The position numbers and the translations under genes were made by a program. This document shows, in pieces, positions 1 to 6,672 of a stretch of DNA of 38,595 bases; the first letter of the stretch is position 1; every line of letters starts with the position of its first letter. Under the pieces are notes generated by a model, which was not told where the DNA came from, did no database searches, and was given only the letters and a program-made list of their open reading frames with translations. Source of the stretch: JAIRTY01 sp050257395 (GTDB lineage: Bacteria > Actinomycetota > Actinomycetes > Streptosporangiales > Streptosporangiaceae); NCBI GenBank assembly GCA_050257395.1, contig JBLMWU010000034.1, positions 1-38,595 on the forward strand, read 5' to 3'.

Positions 1-9
1 CACCCGGCT

Positions 10-27
10 CGCGCGGTGCCCCGCGCG
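10..27. terminator. Hairpin downstream of the DJ-1/PfpI gene
   Basis: Seven-base perfect arms (CGCGCGG and CCGCGCG) enclose a TGCC loop, 28 nt beyond the stop codon of the leftward DJ-1/PfpI gene. There is no T-tract, which is common for actinobacterial terminators. It is probably the 3' end of that transcript. Confidence 0.45.
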
Positions 28-54
28 TATTCAGCCAGCAGCCGCCGCACACCG

Positions 55-699
55 CTATGGCTGGCCGGTGAGGATGAAGCGGCTGCTGGCGCGCAGCGCG
101 GCGACGATCTCCGCGGGGGCCTTGCCGGGCGCGCCCGCGTCGTAGGGCGGCTGCGGGTCGTATTCGATGCCGAGCTGGATGGCCTGGGCTGCTGCGGCTC
201 CGGCCACCCGGCCGGCCAGCGCCAGGGCCATGTCGATGCCCGCCGACACCCCGGCGCCGGTGACGTACTTGCCCGCGAAGACCACGCGGTCGCTGGCCGG
301 GGTGACGCCGAAGGCCGGCAGCTGGCCGAGCGCCAGCCAGTGCGAGGTGGCCCGCTGGCCCTGCAGCAGGCCGGCCGCGGCGAGGATCAGCGAGCCGGTG
401 CAGACCGAGGTGGTCCAGGTGCTGGTCCGGTCGGCTGCCCGCAGCCACTCGTGCACCGGGCCGTCGGCCATCTGCTCCGCCTGTCCCGGGCCACCCGGCA
501 CCACCACGATGTCGGGGCTGGGCACCTGTGCCAGCGTGGCGTCGGCGACCAGCCGCAAGCTGCCCGTGTCGGTGACCACCGGGCCGGTCTGCCCGGCGGC
601 GAAGACCACCCGGGCGCCGGGGAGCCTGCTGAGGACCTCGTAGGGCCCGATCGCGTCGAGCGCGGTGAACCGGTCATACAGCAGGATCGCGATGTCCAT
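55..699 (-). CDS. DJ-1/PfpI family protein (isonitrile hydratase-like)
   Basis: This is a 214-aa protein of the DJ-1/PfpI (class I glutamine amidotransferase-like) superfamily. The N-terminal strand MDIAILLYDR, Glu21 in the GPYEVL motif and the nucleophile-elbow Cys100 in SVCTGSL are visible. The sequence resembles isonitrile hydratase (InhA) and InhA-like members more than protein deglycases, but the substrate cannot be assigned from sequence. I chose the ATG at 699 because the mRNA carries a GAGGAGGAG ribosome-binding site just ahead of it. A longer open frame reaching 846 overlaps the upstream regulator gene and lacks such a signal. The gene follows a GlxA-type regulator that contains the same fold, 29 nt downstream on the same strand, so the two are probably co-transcribed. 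Confidence 0.85.
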   Translation of the reverse strand: MDIAILLYDRFTALDAIGPYEVLSRLPGARVVFAAGQTGPVVTDTGSLRLVADATLAQVPSPDIVVVPGGPGQAEQMADGPVHEWLRAADRTSTWTTSVCTGSLILAAAGLLQGQRATSHWLALGQLPAFGVTPASDRVVFAGKYVTGAGVSAGIDMALALAGRVAGAAAAQAIQLGIEYDPQPPYDAGAPGKAPAEIVAALRASSRFILTGQP

Positions 700-728
700 G
701 ACTCTCCTCCTCGGATGGCCGCCGCGCG

Positions 729-1724
729 CTAACGGGCTGCTGCCAGTGACGCGGCGGGGTGGAAACGGCGCCGGTACTCCGCCGGGCCGACGCCGAGCGC
801 GCGCAGGAACGCCCGGCGCATCGTCTCGGCCGTGCCGTAACCGCACGCCCGTGCTGTCTCCTCGACGCTGTCGGCGGTGTCTTCCAGCCGGCGGCGGGCG
901 GCTTCGAGCCGGACCCGGTCCACGTAGCGGCCGGGTGTCACCCCCACCTCCGCGGCGAACGCCCGGGCGAACTGCCGCGGGGACAGGCTCGCCCGCTGCG
1001 CGAGCGCTGGCACCGACAGGTCATCGCCGGGATGATCGGCGATCCACTGCTGCAGTTCGCGCAGCGGCGGCCGGGTCGCGAACTGGCTCGCCAGCTGCGC
1101 GCTGAACTGCGCCTGGTTGCCGGGCCGGCGCAGGAACACCACCAGGTGGCGGGCCACCGCCAGCGCCGTGTCCCGGCCGAGGTCCTCCTCGACCAGGGCC
1201 AGCGCCAGGTCGATGCCGCAGGTCACCCCGGCCGACGTGATCAGGCTGCCGTCGCGGACGTAGATGGGCTCCGCGAGCACGCTGACATCCGGGAACCGCC
1301 GGGACATGGCGTCGCAGTACGCCCAGTGCGTGGTGACGGTGCGGCCGGTGAGCAGCCCCGCCTCGGCGAGCAGGAACGCGCCGGTGCACACCGATACCAC
1401 CTGCCTGGCCCCTGGGGCGTGCCCGCGCAGCCAGCCGATCAGGTCCTGACCCGGCGCCCGGGTGCCCGTCCCGCCGGGGACGAGGAGCAGGTCGCGCGGC
1501 CGCTCCGTGCCCAGGTCGGTGTCCGGGGTGATCAGCAGCCCGCTGGAGGTGCGCACGGCGCCGCCCCCCAGGCTCGCGGTCCTGACCCGGTAGCAGGGCT
1601 CGCGGCCGTCCGCGGCGAGCCGCCGGTTGGCACCGGCCAGCACCTCCAGAGGGCCGGTCACATCGAGGCTCTGCACGCCATCGAACAGGACGATCAGGGC
1701 ATCGCGGCTGGTCATGGCCACCAT
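729..1724 (-). CDS. GlxA family transcriptional regulator (DJ-1 domain + AraC HTH)
   Basis: This is a 331-aa two-domain regulator. Residues about 8-190 form a DJ-1/PfpI-like domain with the elbow Cys113 in SVCTGAF. Residues about 220-325 form an AraC-type double helix-turn-helix (for example LAQRASLSPRQFARAF and ETARACGYGTAETMRRAF). The family acts as activators or repressors of adjacent genes. The neighbouring DJ-1/PfpI gene downstream in the same direction is the obvious partner, though a regulatory link is inferred. Either ATG, 1724 or 1715, could be the start. The latter has a GGTGG ahead of it, and the difference is three residues. Confidence 0.88.
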   Translation of the reverse strand: MVAMTSRDALIVLFDGVQSLDVTGPLEVLAGANRRLAADGREPCYRVRTASLGGGAVRTSSGLLITPDTDLGTERPRDLLLVPGGTGTRAPGQDLIGWLRGHAPGARQVVSVCTGAFLLAEAGLLTGRTVTTHWAYCDAMSRRFPDVSVLAEPIYVRDGSLITSAGVTCGIDLALALVEEDLGRDTALAVARHLVVFLRRPGNQAQFSAQLASQFATRPPLRELQQWIADHPGDDLSVPALAQRASLSPRQFARAFAAEVGVTPGRYVDRVRLEAARRRLEDTADSVEETARACGYGTAETMRRAFLRALGVGPAEYRRRFHPAASLAAAR

Positions 1725-2053
1725 GCTGGTCCATCACGGTCATGTCTGCAATGACGAATATCCCACTATTCCTGCCATCACGGCTGCCGGGATCCGCCGC
1801 TGGCGGGATCACGGCGTGTCCGGGAAGAAAGCCCCGCGGGTTCCGCATCCCCGCCCCGGCCAGCGTTTACCCGCAAGGGGGGCCGGGCGGTGGCTTACTG
1901 GTTCTTTGCTATTTCTTACCGGGCGGAACAGGGCGTTAGTGAATACGCCGGGGAACACTCGCCGGTATCGATGTCAGGCGCAGCCCGCCGCGTCAGGCAC
2001 CGGGTCATGCCTCACCCCGCGGGTATGCGCGCCCTTCGCGTGATAGGAGCCGC
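1725..2053. other. Divergent intergenic region (329 bp)
   Basis: This is the spacer between the leftward glxA-like gene and the rightward NlpC/P60 gene. It is less GC-rich than its surroundings near 1750-1770 and 1900-1940. I see a short inverted repeat near the regulator start (listed separately) and no convincing ORF. I looked for a c-di-AMP (ydaO-type) riboswitch, which often precedes actinobacterial cell-wall hydrolase genes, and did not find its conserved blocks. Confidence 0.5.
1756..1771. promoter_or_regulatory. Short inverted repeat upstream of the GlxA-like regulator
   Basis: Arms GAATA and TATTC are separated by six bases, 32 bp upstream of the regulator start, in an AT-richer patch. 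It could be an autoregulatory operator, but it is short and this is only a suggestion. Confidence 0.2.
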
Positions 2054-2626
2054 ATGTCCCGGCTGAGACGCACGGTACTCGGCAAGGTCGCAGCCGCCGC
2101 CCTCCCGGTGGGGATGGCCGCGGCTTTTGCCTGCCAGGCCCCGCCCGCCGCCGCGGCGCCGGGGACGCCGGCACACCCGGCCGCCAGCCACCCGGCCGCC
2201 AGCCACCGGGCCGGGGCACGCCACCACCCGCCGGAGCACCGGACCGGCCGGCACCGGCGCCGCCACCGGCGTGGCCGGTGGCTGCCCGCGCGCCTGCGCG
2301 CCTATGACTGGGCGGTACGCCAGGCCGGCCACCCGTACGTGTGGGGTGGCACGGGGCCGGGCTTCGACTGCTCGGGGCTGGTCATGATGGCGTACCGGCA
2401 CGCCGGGATCCGCCTGCCCAGGACCACGTTCATGATCCTGGCCAGCTCGCTGGTGAAGCGGGTCAGGCACCCGCGGAAAGGGGACCTCGCGTTCTATGGG
2501 CCCGGGCACGTGGAGCTGTACCGGACCCGGGGCTACACGTTCGGCGCCCACGACTACGGGTCCCCGGTCGGGCTCACCCATTACGGATGGGGCTGGGTGC
2601 CGACCTCCTTCTACCGGGTCAGGTGA
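2054..2626 (+). CDS. Secreted NlpC/P60 (C40) peptidase
   Basis: This 190-aa protein has an N-terminal signal peptide (positively charged start, hydrophobic residues 10-27, Ala-rich cleavage region near 33-36) and a His/Arg/Pro-rich linker (about 40-78). A single NlpC/P60 domain follows. The catalytic Cys106 lies in FDCSGLVMMAYRHAG, His152 in GHVELY, and a third polar residue is probably His166. Members cleave peptide stems of peptidoglycan, usually the D-Glu-to-diamino-acid bond, outside the cell. The ATG is preceded by AGGAG. There is no SH3 or coiled-coil domain, so this is a minimal, short-form enzyme. It is monocistronic, facing a convergent DUF488 gene. Confidence 0.9.
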   Translation: MSRLRRTVLGKVAAAALPVGMAAAFACQAPPAAAAPGTPAHPAASHPAASHRAGARHHPPEHRTGRHRRRHRRGRWLPARLRAYDWAVRQAGHPYVWGGTGPGFDCSGLVMMAYRHAGIRLPRTTFMILASSLVKRVRHPRKGDLAFYGPGHVELYRTRGYTFGAHDYGSPVGLTHYGWGWVPTSFYRVR

Positions 2627-2642
2627 GGCGCCTTTGCCGCCA

Positions 2643-2671
2643 GGGGGAGAGCCCGGCCGCTGGCTGCCCCC
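2643..2671. terminator. Hairpin between convergent genes
   Basis: GGGGG pairs with CCCCC, and after a small internal bulge AGCC pairs with GGCT, around an 8-nt loop. It lies between the NlpC/P60 stop and the stop of the convergent DUF488 gene, so it is likely a shared terminator. Confidence 0.45.
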
Positions 2672-3259
2672 TCAGCCGGCGTCCGGGAAGGGCAGCGGAT
2701 CGGCCCCCGGCAGGCGGTCGTAGACGAGCTCGTGCTGGCGGACGCGGACCCCGTCCGTCAGCTGATGCTCCGCCAGCCGCCCGTCCGGCATGAGGTGCCA
2801 GACCGCCAGCTGCTCGATGAGCCGGGCGTGGTCGGCGATGAGACGCCGGTGGCAGCGCCACCACACGCTCTCGCTGCACATGACCGCGGTCCGTTCCGCC
2901 GCGGCCGCTTCCGCCAGCCCGGTCATGGCGGCGGTGAACTCCGTGCCGCGCATGTGGGCGGCGTACGCGCGGAACGACTCGTTGCGCAGGGCCACGTCCG
3001 GCGACCCGGGCGGCAGCGTGCGGAAGCCGCCCAGCCGCCGTTCCCACCGGTAGGAGACGCCCGCCGCGGGCAGCCAGCCGGCCAGCGCGTCGCGGCCGAA
3101 GTGGGGGAACCGGCGGCTGCCGGGCGCGATCCGGACATCGACCACTGACCGCACCCCCGCCGAACGGAGCAGCGCGGCGAAGCCGTCTGCGGTGTGCGTG
3201 CCGTGCCCCACCGTCAGCAGCTCCGCCCCGGACGGGTTCCCGTCAGCCTGTTGCGTCAC
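2672..3259 (-). CDS. DUF488 domain protein
   Basis: This 195-aa protein has the DUF488 hallmarks. These are an N-terminal TVGHGTHTADGF segment, an SVVDVR strand, and the paired motifs CSE (128-130) and CHR (136-138) in the segment MCSESVWWRCHRRLIADH. The family is widespread and of unknown biochemical function. The Cys/His pattern suggests a metal or redox role, but that is not established. The start is a GTG at 3259. The gene is separated by 37 bp from the upstream alpha/beta hydrolase gene on the same strand. Confidence 0.85.
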   Translation of the reverse strand: MTQQADGNPSGAELLTVGHGTHTADGFAALLRSAGVRSVVDVRIAPGSRRFPHFGRDALAGWLPAAGVSYRWERRLGGFRTLPPGSPDVALRNESFRAYAAHMRGTEFTAAMTGLAEAAAAERTAVMCSESVWWRCHRRLIADHARLIEQLAVWHLMPDGRLAEHQLTDGVRVRQHELVYDRLPGADPLPFPDAG

Positions 3260-3296
3260 CCATCCAGGTGTACCCGGCGGCGAGGCAAGCCGCCGC

Positions 3297-4250
3297 TCAG
3301 CCCGGCGGCGGAGCCGCGGCCGGCTGGCTGCGGCCCGCCAGGAAGGCGGTGAGCTGCGGCTCCACGGCGTCCTGCTGACCGAGCATCAGGTGCCCGCCGC
3401 GGTCCACGCTGACCAGCCGTGCGCCGGGGATGCGCTGGGCCGCCCGCTGCGCGCCCTCGTAGGAGGCCAGCGGGTCGTCGGACGCGTGCACGATCAGGGT
3501 CGGCACCCTGATCGCTTCCAGGTCGTAGCTGTTGACGTCCGGGTTGGACACGTAGAAGTCGAAGATCACGCCGTCGGCCCGCGGCTTCACCGGGAAGATG
3601 CTGCCGGTGATGTCGCGGACGACGCTCGCGTCCGCGCCGGTCAGCGGGAACCCGCGCGGCACGCCCAGCAGCCGGGTCATGAGCGGCCGGGCGAAGGTCC
3701 GCACGGCCCACATCGGGAACTCCGAGCGCACCAGCAGCTTGTTCGCCTCCGGCTGGTGCTCGGCGGTCGGGCTGCCCGGCAGGTTGCCGGACATCACCAT
3801 CAGGTGCCGCACCCGGTCCGGGTGCCGCAGCGCGAACTGCAGGCCCGAGGTCGCGCCCGCCGAGATGGCCAGCACGTCGGTGCTGGTGATGCCGAGCCCG
3901 TCGAGCAGGGCGGCGAACGCGTCGGCCTGGTCTGCGGGCGTCGCGCCGGGCGGCAGGCCCGACCCCAGGTAGCCGAACCGCGAGGGAGCGATCACCCGCC
4001 GGTCGCGGAACATCCCGTCCACCGACACCAGCCCGGAGTCACAGCCGCCGAAGATGCCGTGGATCACCAGGAGCGGTTCGCCGGTGCCCCGTTCCGCGTA
4101 CTCGACCACGCCGAACTCGGTCGGCATCGCCGCCCGGCTGACGTCCGCCAGCCGCGCCCGGTCTTCGGCAAGATCGCGACGGTAGCGGCGGGCCAGGTAC
4201 CCGGTGGCGATCAGCCCACCGCCGGCGGCCGCGAGCAGCATTTTCTTCAT
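3297..4250 (-). CDS. Alpha/beta hydrolase with N-terminal membrane anchor
   Basis: This 317-aa alpha/beta hydrolase begins with a short hydrophobic segment (residues 3-20, MLLAAAGGGLIATGYLA) that could be a membrane anchor or uncleaved signal. The oxyanion region VIHGIFGG (62-69) and nucleophile Ser130 in the elbow AISAGATS are visible, a slight variant of GxSxG. An acidic residue in HASDDPLASYE and a C-terminal GGHLMLGQ complete a probable triad. The substrate is unknown. The ATG at 4250 follows a G-rich stretch. It may be co-transcribed with the DUF488 gene 37 bp downstream. Confidence 0.85.
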   Translation of the reverse strand: MKKMLLAAAGGGLIATGYLARRYRRDLAEDRARLADVSRAAMPTEFGVVEYAERGTGEPLLVIHGIFGGCDSGLVSVDGMFRDRRVIAPSRFGYLGSGLPPGATPADQADAFAALLDGLGITSTDVLAISAGATSGLQFALRHPDRVRHLMVMSGNLPGSPTAEHQPEANKLLVRSEFPMWAVRTFARPLMTRLLGVPRGFPLTGADASVVRDITGSIFPVKPRADGVIFDFYVSNPDVNSYDLEAIRVPTLIVHASDDPLASYEGAQRAAQRIPGARLVSVDRGGHLMLGQQDAVEPQLTAFLAGRSQPAAAPPPG

Positions 4251-4339
4251 GGGCCCCCCCGGTCATGCGTCTCCCCTGCTGCTGACCCTAGGAGGACCGG
4301 GCCGGCGGCGGGCAGGGGCCGAAAGTCCCTGATCGGGAG

Positions 4340-5566
4340 TTACGGGCAGACCCCGCCGAAGGAGAAGCCGCCGCTGCGGGCCAGGTCCACGTACCAGTGC
4401 CCGCCCGTTTCCGTGGCCAGCAGCCACTGGCCGCTGCCCGGCCCCTGGAACACCGGGAAGTCATGCCCGCCGATGCTGGCGTGTCCCTTCACCCGGACCC
4501 GCACGACCGCCCGGCCGTTTCCGGCGGGCTGCGCCGACACGATCCGGAACGAGCTGACGGTGATCTTCGGGCCGCTGCTGAGGAACGACCGGACACAGGC
4601 GCGCTGGCCGCCCGGGACCGCCTGCGCGGCCGCACCCGGGTCGTGCCGTTCCAGCGCCGACCAGAAGGTGCTGGCGGCCTGCTCGGCTGCGGCCGTCTGG
4701 GCCGGCGAGAGGGTCCCGGCCACCTTCGGCGGGCTGGCGGAACCGCCGCCGGTGCTGATGAAGCTGCGGCCTGACGAACCGCCGGTCATGAGCTGGGACA
4801 TGCTGGCGACCTGCGCCGCGGGCGGCGCCGAGACGTGGACCGGCGCGCCGAAATCGTAGAAATCAGTTGTCTGAACGAACCGCGCATGGGCCGGTGCCCC
4901 CGGCCCGCCGGGCAGATGCAGGGAGAGCTGGACCCGCCGCACCAGATTCTGCCCGTCCACCCAGACGTCCACGGGGATGGAGCCGGAGCCGAGCATGGTG
5001 GCGAAGGCCCGGAAGCCCGCACGCTTGGCGCGGGGCAGGCGGGCGGCCGCCTTGGCCGGGTCGATGATCACCCGGTAGCCGGTGACCTGCACGCCCCGGA
5101 CGGTGGCGGTGCCCAGCCTGGTCACGCTGCTGGACATCGCCGTCAGCGACGACAGCAGGTCCGCCGGATCGGTGCCGCCGCCGAACGGGCCGAACAGCGA
5201 GCCGGCCGGGCTGCCGGCGGCGCCGGCGTCGATGGCGAGCCAGGACTTGCCGGGCGGCAGCCCGGCGCCGGCCCCGGCCGGCAGCTTGATGTAGACCTTC
5301 GGCGGGATGAAGAGCTCCGTCATCCCCATCGGGTAGCGCATGCTGATCAGGCCGCGGGAGCGGGCGAAGTCGAACGCGCCCGCCGCCGTGAACGACATCG
5401 ACATGCCCGGCGCCCGCATGGCCATGGTCTCGGCGATCCGCGCTGTCCGGCCCGCGGTGGCGGCGACCGCCGCGGCGAGGTTGCCGGGCTGCGCCACCTG
5501 GGTGCCGCACCCGGCGGCCAGGACACCGAGCCCGGCCAGAGCCACGAGGTACCTGCCACCGCGCAC
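4340..5566 (-). CDS. Lipoprotein, LppX/LprG-like N-domain plus C-terminal domain
   Basis: This is a 408-aa predicted lipoprotein. The signal peptide ends in a lipobox with the acylated Cys at about residue 20 (LAAGCGTQ). Residues about 30-260 resemble the LolA/LppX/LprG-type beta fold that binds lipids in actinobacterial envelopes. A Ser/Gly linker (265-285) leads to a C-terminal domain (about 290-405) starting with ALERHDPGAAAQAVPGG. That part is similar in style to NTF2/SnoaL-like or 'lumazine-binding-like' lipoprotein tails with a conserved Cys pair. The start is GTG at 5566, preceded by GAAAGGCGGA. The role is unknown, and transport or sequestration of a lipid is an inference. Confidence 0.8.
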   Translation of the reverse strand: MRGGRYLVALAGLGVLAAGCGTQVAQPGNLAAAVAATAGRTARIAETMAMRAPGMSMSFTAAGAFDFARSRGLISMRYPMGMTELFIPPKVYIKLPAGAGAGLPPGKSWLAIDAGAAGSPAGSLFGPFGGGTDPADLLSSLTAMSSSVTRLGTATVRGVQVTGYRVIIDPAKAAARLPRAKRAGFRAFATMLGSGSIPVDVWVDGQNLVRRVQLSLHLPGGPGAPAHARFVQTTDFYDFGAPVHVSAPPAAQVASMSQLMTGGSSGRSFISTGGGSASPPKVAGTLSPAQTAAAEQAASTFWSALERHDPGAAAQAVPGGQRACVRSFLSSGPKITVSSFRIVSAQPAGNGRAVVRVRVKGHASIGGHDFPVFQGPGSGQWLLATETGGHWYVDLARSGGFSFGGVCP

Positions 5567-5639
5567 CGTGTCCGCCTTTCGCGCCTGAGCTGCCCGTCAC
5601 CAAGCGTGCCGTAGCGGGCGCGGCGCGGCAATCCGCCGC

Positions 5640-6089
5640 TTACCGTGGCTGGCTCTCCAGCCGTTCCTTGAGCCGCTGGCAGCTGTGCGGCGCCTGCCGT
5701 GCCGCCTGCGGCCGGACGACCAGGGGGACCAGCAGCCTGCCGGGCCCGTGACCGTCGAAGTCGAGCGCGACGGTCACCCGGGAGCCCTGCCCGCCGGGCA
5801 GCGGCTCGACGGTCACCGTCACCTTCACCCGCACCGGCCCGTCGACCCCGCGCACCGACCACACGCGGGGCGGGCTGAGCTCCGTGATCTCCAGCGTCGA
5901 GATCTGCTCGGCGCCGCCGATGCGGGTGGTGGTGGTGAACCGGGAACCCGCCGCGGGCGGCCCGCCTCCTTCCATGCGCGCGCTCACGACGCCGTCCTGC
6001 CATTCGCGCAGCCGGGTGGGATCGGTGACGAAGGCAAAAACCACTTCCGGCGGCCGGGTGACTTCGATCGCGGACACGATGGGCGCCAC
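5640..6089 (-). CDS. SRPBCC family protein (polyketide cyclase/START-like)
   Basis: This 149-aa single-domain protein has the SRPBCC pattern. The first strand is IVSAIEVTRPPEVVFAFVTD, followed by the helix region PTRLREWQDGV and the later strands SRFTTTTRIGG and VTVALDFDGHGPGRLL. Such proteins bind hydrophobic ligands in a helix-grip cavity, and the specific ligand cannot be read from sequence. The start is GTG at 6089 with a clear GAGGAGG ribosome-binding site. It is divergent from a SnoaL-like gene across 122 bp that hold two perfect palindromes. Confidence 0.85.
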   Translation of the reverse strand: MAPIVSAIEVTRPPEVVFAFVTDPTRLREWQDGVVSARMEGGGPPAAGSRFTTTTRIGGAEQISTLEITELSPPRVWSVRGVDGPVRVKVTVTVEPLPGGQGSRVTVALDFDGHGPGRLLVPLVVRPQAARQAPHSCQRLKERLESQPR

Positions 6090-6116
6090 GTCGCCTCCTC
6101 GTCAGGGTGGGCGTGT

Positions 6117-6133
6117 CTGCGACATCGTCGCAG
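6117..6133. promoter_or_regulatory. Perfect inverted repeat, candidate operator 1
   Basis: CTGCGAC-ATC-GTCGCAG, seven-base perfect arms, lies in the divergent SRPBCC/SnoaL-like intergenic region. Its centre is 28 bp from that of the second palindrome. Confidence 0.4.
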
Positions 6134-6140
6134 GTCGTGC

Positions 6141-6165
6141 CCGGGCGTCACACTGTGACGCCCGG
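6141..6165. promoter_or_regulatory. 25-bp perfect palindrome, candidate operator 2
   Basis: Twelve-base perfect arms (CCGGGCGTCACA and its complement) are separated by one base, between the divergent SRPBCC and SnoaL-like genes. The core TCACA-C-TGTGA resembles sites bound by dimeric helix-turn-helix regulators. It could also form a hairpin in either transcript, but the near absence of a loop favours a protein-binding site. Confidence 0.5.
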
Positions 6166-6211
6166 ACTCACGCCTTCCGGTCAAGAGCCCGTTCCGCACC
6201 TGGAGGACGAC

Positions 6212-6646
6212 ATGACCGGAATCGAGCAGCGCACAGCAGTCACCGGCGAGGCCACCGCGCGTGAGCTGGCCAGCCAGCTCATCGCGTTCCTGGAGACCGG
6301 CACCCCGCCCGCGGGGCTGTTCACGCCGGACGTGTTCTGCGACTTCACGATGCCGCAGTGGCGGCTGCAGGCGCAGGGCGCCAGCGACGTCGCCGATCTC
6401 CGGCGGCACGGCCACCCCGCGCCGGGGCGGGTGCCCCGGTCGCGGTTCGACGCGACCGCGACCGGGTTCGTCCTCGAAGTGGAAGAGCAGTGGGAGGCCG
6501 GCGGCGAATCCTGGTACTGCCGCGAGATGTTCCGGGCCGACGTGGCCGGCGGCGCGATCTGCCAGCTGTCGGTGTACTGCACCGGCGACTGGGACAGCGC
6601 GCTCGTCGCCAGGCACGCGGACGCGGTCTCGCTGCTGAGGCCCTGA
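6212..6646 (+). CDS. SnoaL-like / NTF2-fold protein
   Basis: This is a 144-aa small alpha+beta protein. The helix LASQLIAFLETG is followed by FTPDVFCDFTMPQW, typical of the first part of an NTF2/SnoaL-like cone, and the strands FVLEVEEQWEAGGESWYCREMF and ICQLSVYCTGDW. The ATG at 6212 was chosen because TGGAGGA precedes it. The open frame continues upstream to 6107, but that would translate the palindromic region. No catalytic residues are identifiable. It sits 26 nt before the TPR-protein gene and opposite the SRPBCC gene. Confidence 0.78.
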   Translation: MTGIEQRTAVTGEATARELASQLIAFLETGTPPAGLFTPDVFCDFTMPQWRLQAQGASDVADLRRHGHPAPGRVPRSRFDATATGFVLEVEEQWEAGGESWYCREMFRADVAGGAICQLSVYCTGDWDSALVARHADAVSLLRP

Positions 6647-6660
6647 CCAGCCCGGCTGCC

Positions 6661-6666
6661 TAAGAT
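6661..6666 (+). promoter_or_regulatory. -10 hexamer TAAGAT, possible leaderless start
   Basis: TAAGAT lies six bases before the ATG of the TPR gene, and no Shine-Dalgarno is visible. This is compatible with a leaderless transcript. No good -35 is seen at 16-18 bp. Confidence 0.35.
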
Positions 6667-6672
6667 TCCGCT

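Noticed and set aside
1840..2053. c-di-AMP (ydaO-type) riboswitch upstream of the NlpC/P60 gene
   Set aside because: Such riboswitches commonly precede actinobacterial cell-wall hydrolase genes, but I could not find the conserved blocks. The local GGGGAAC and GTCAGGC matches are too short.
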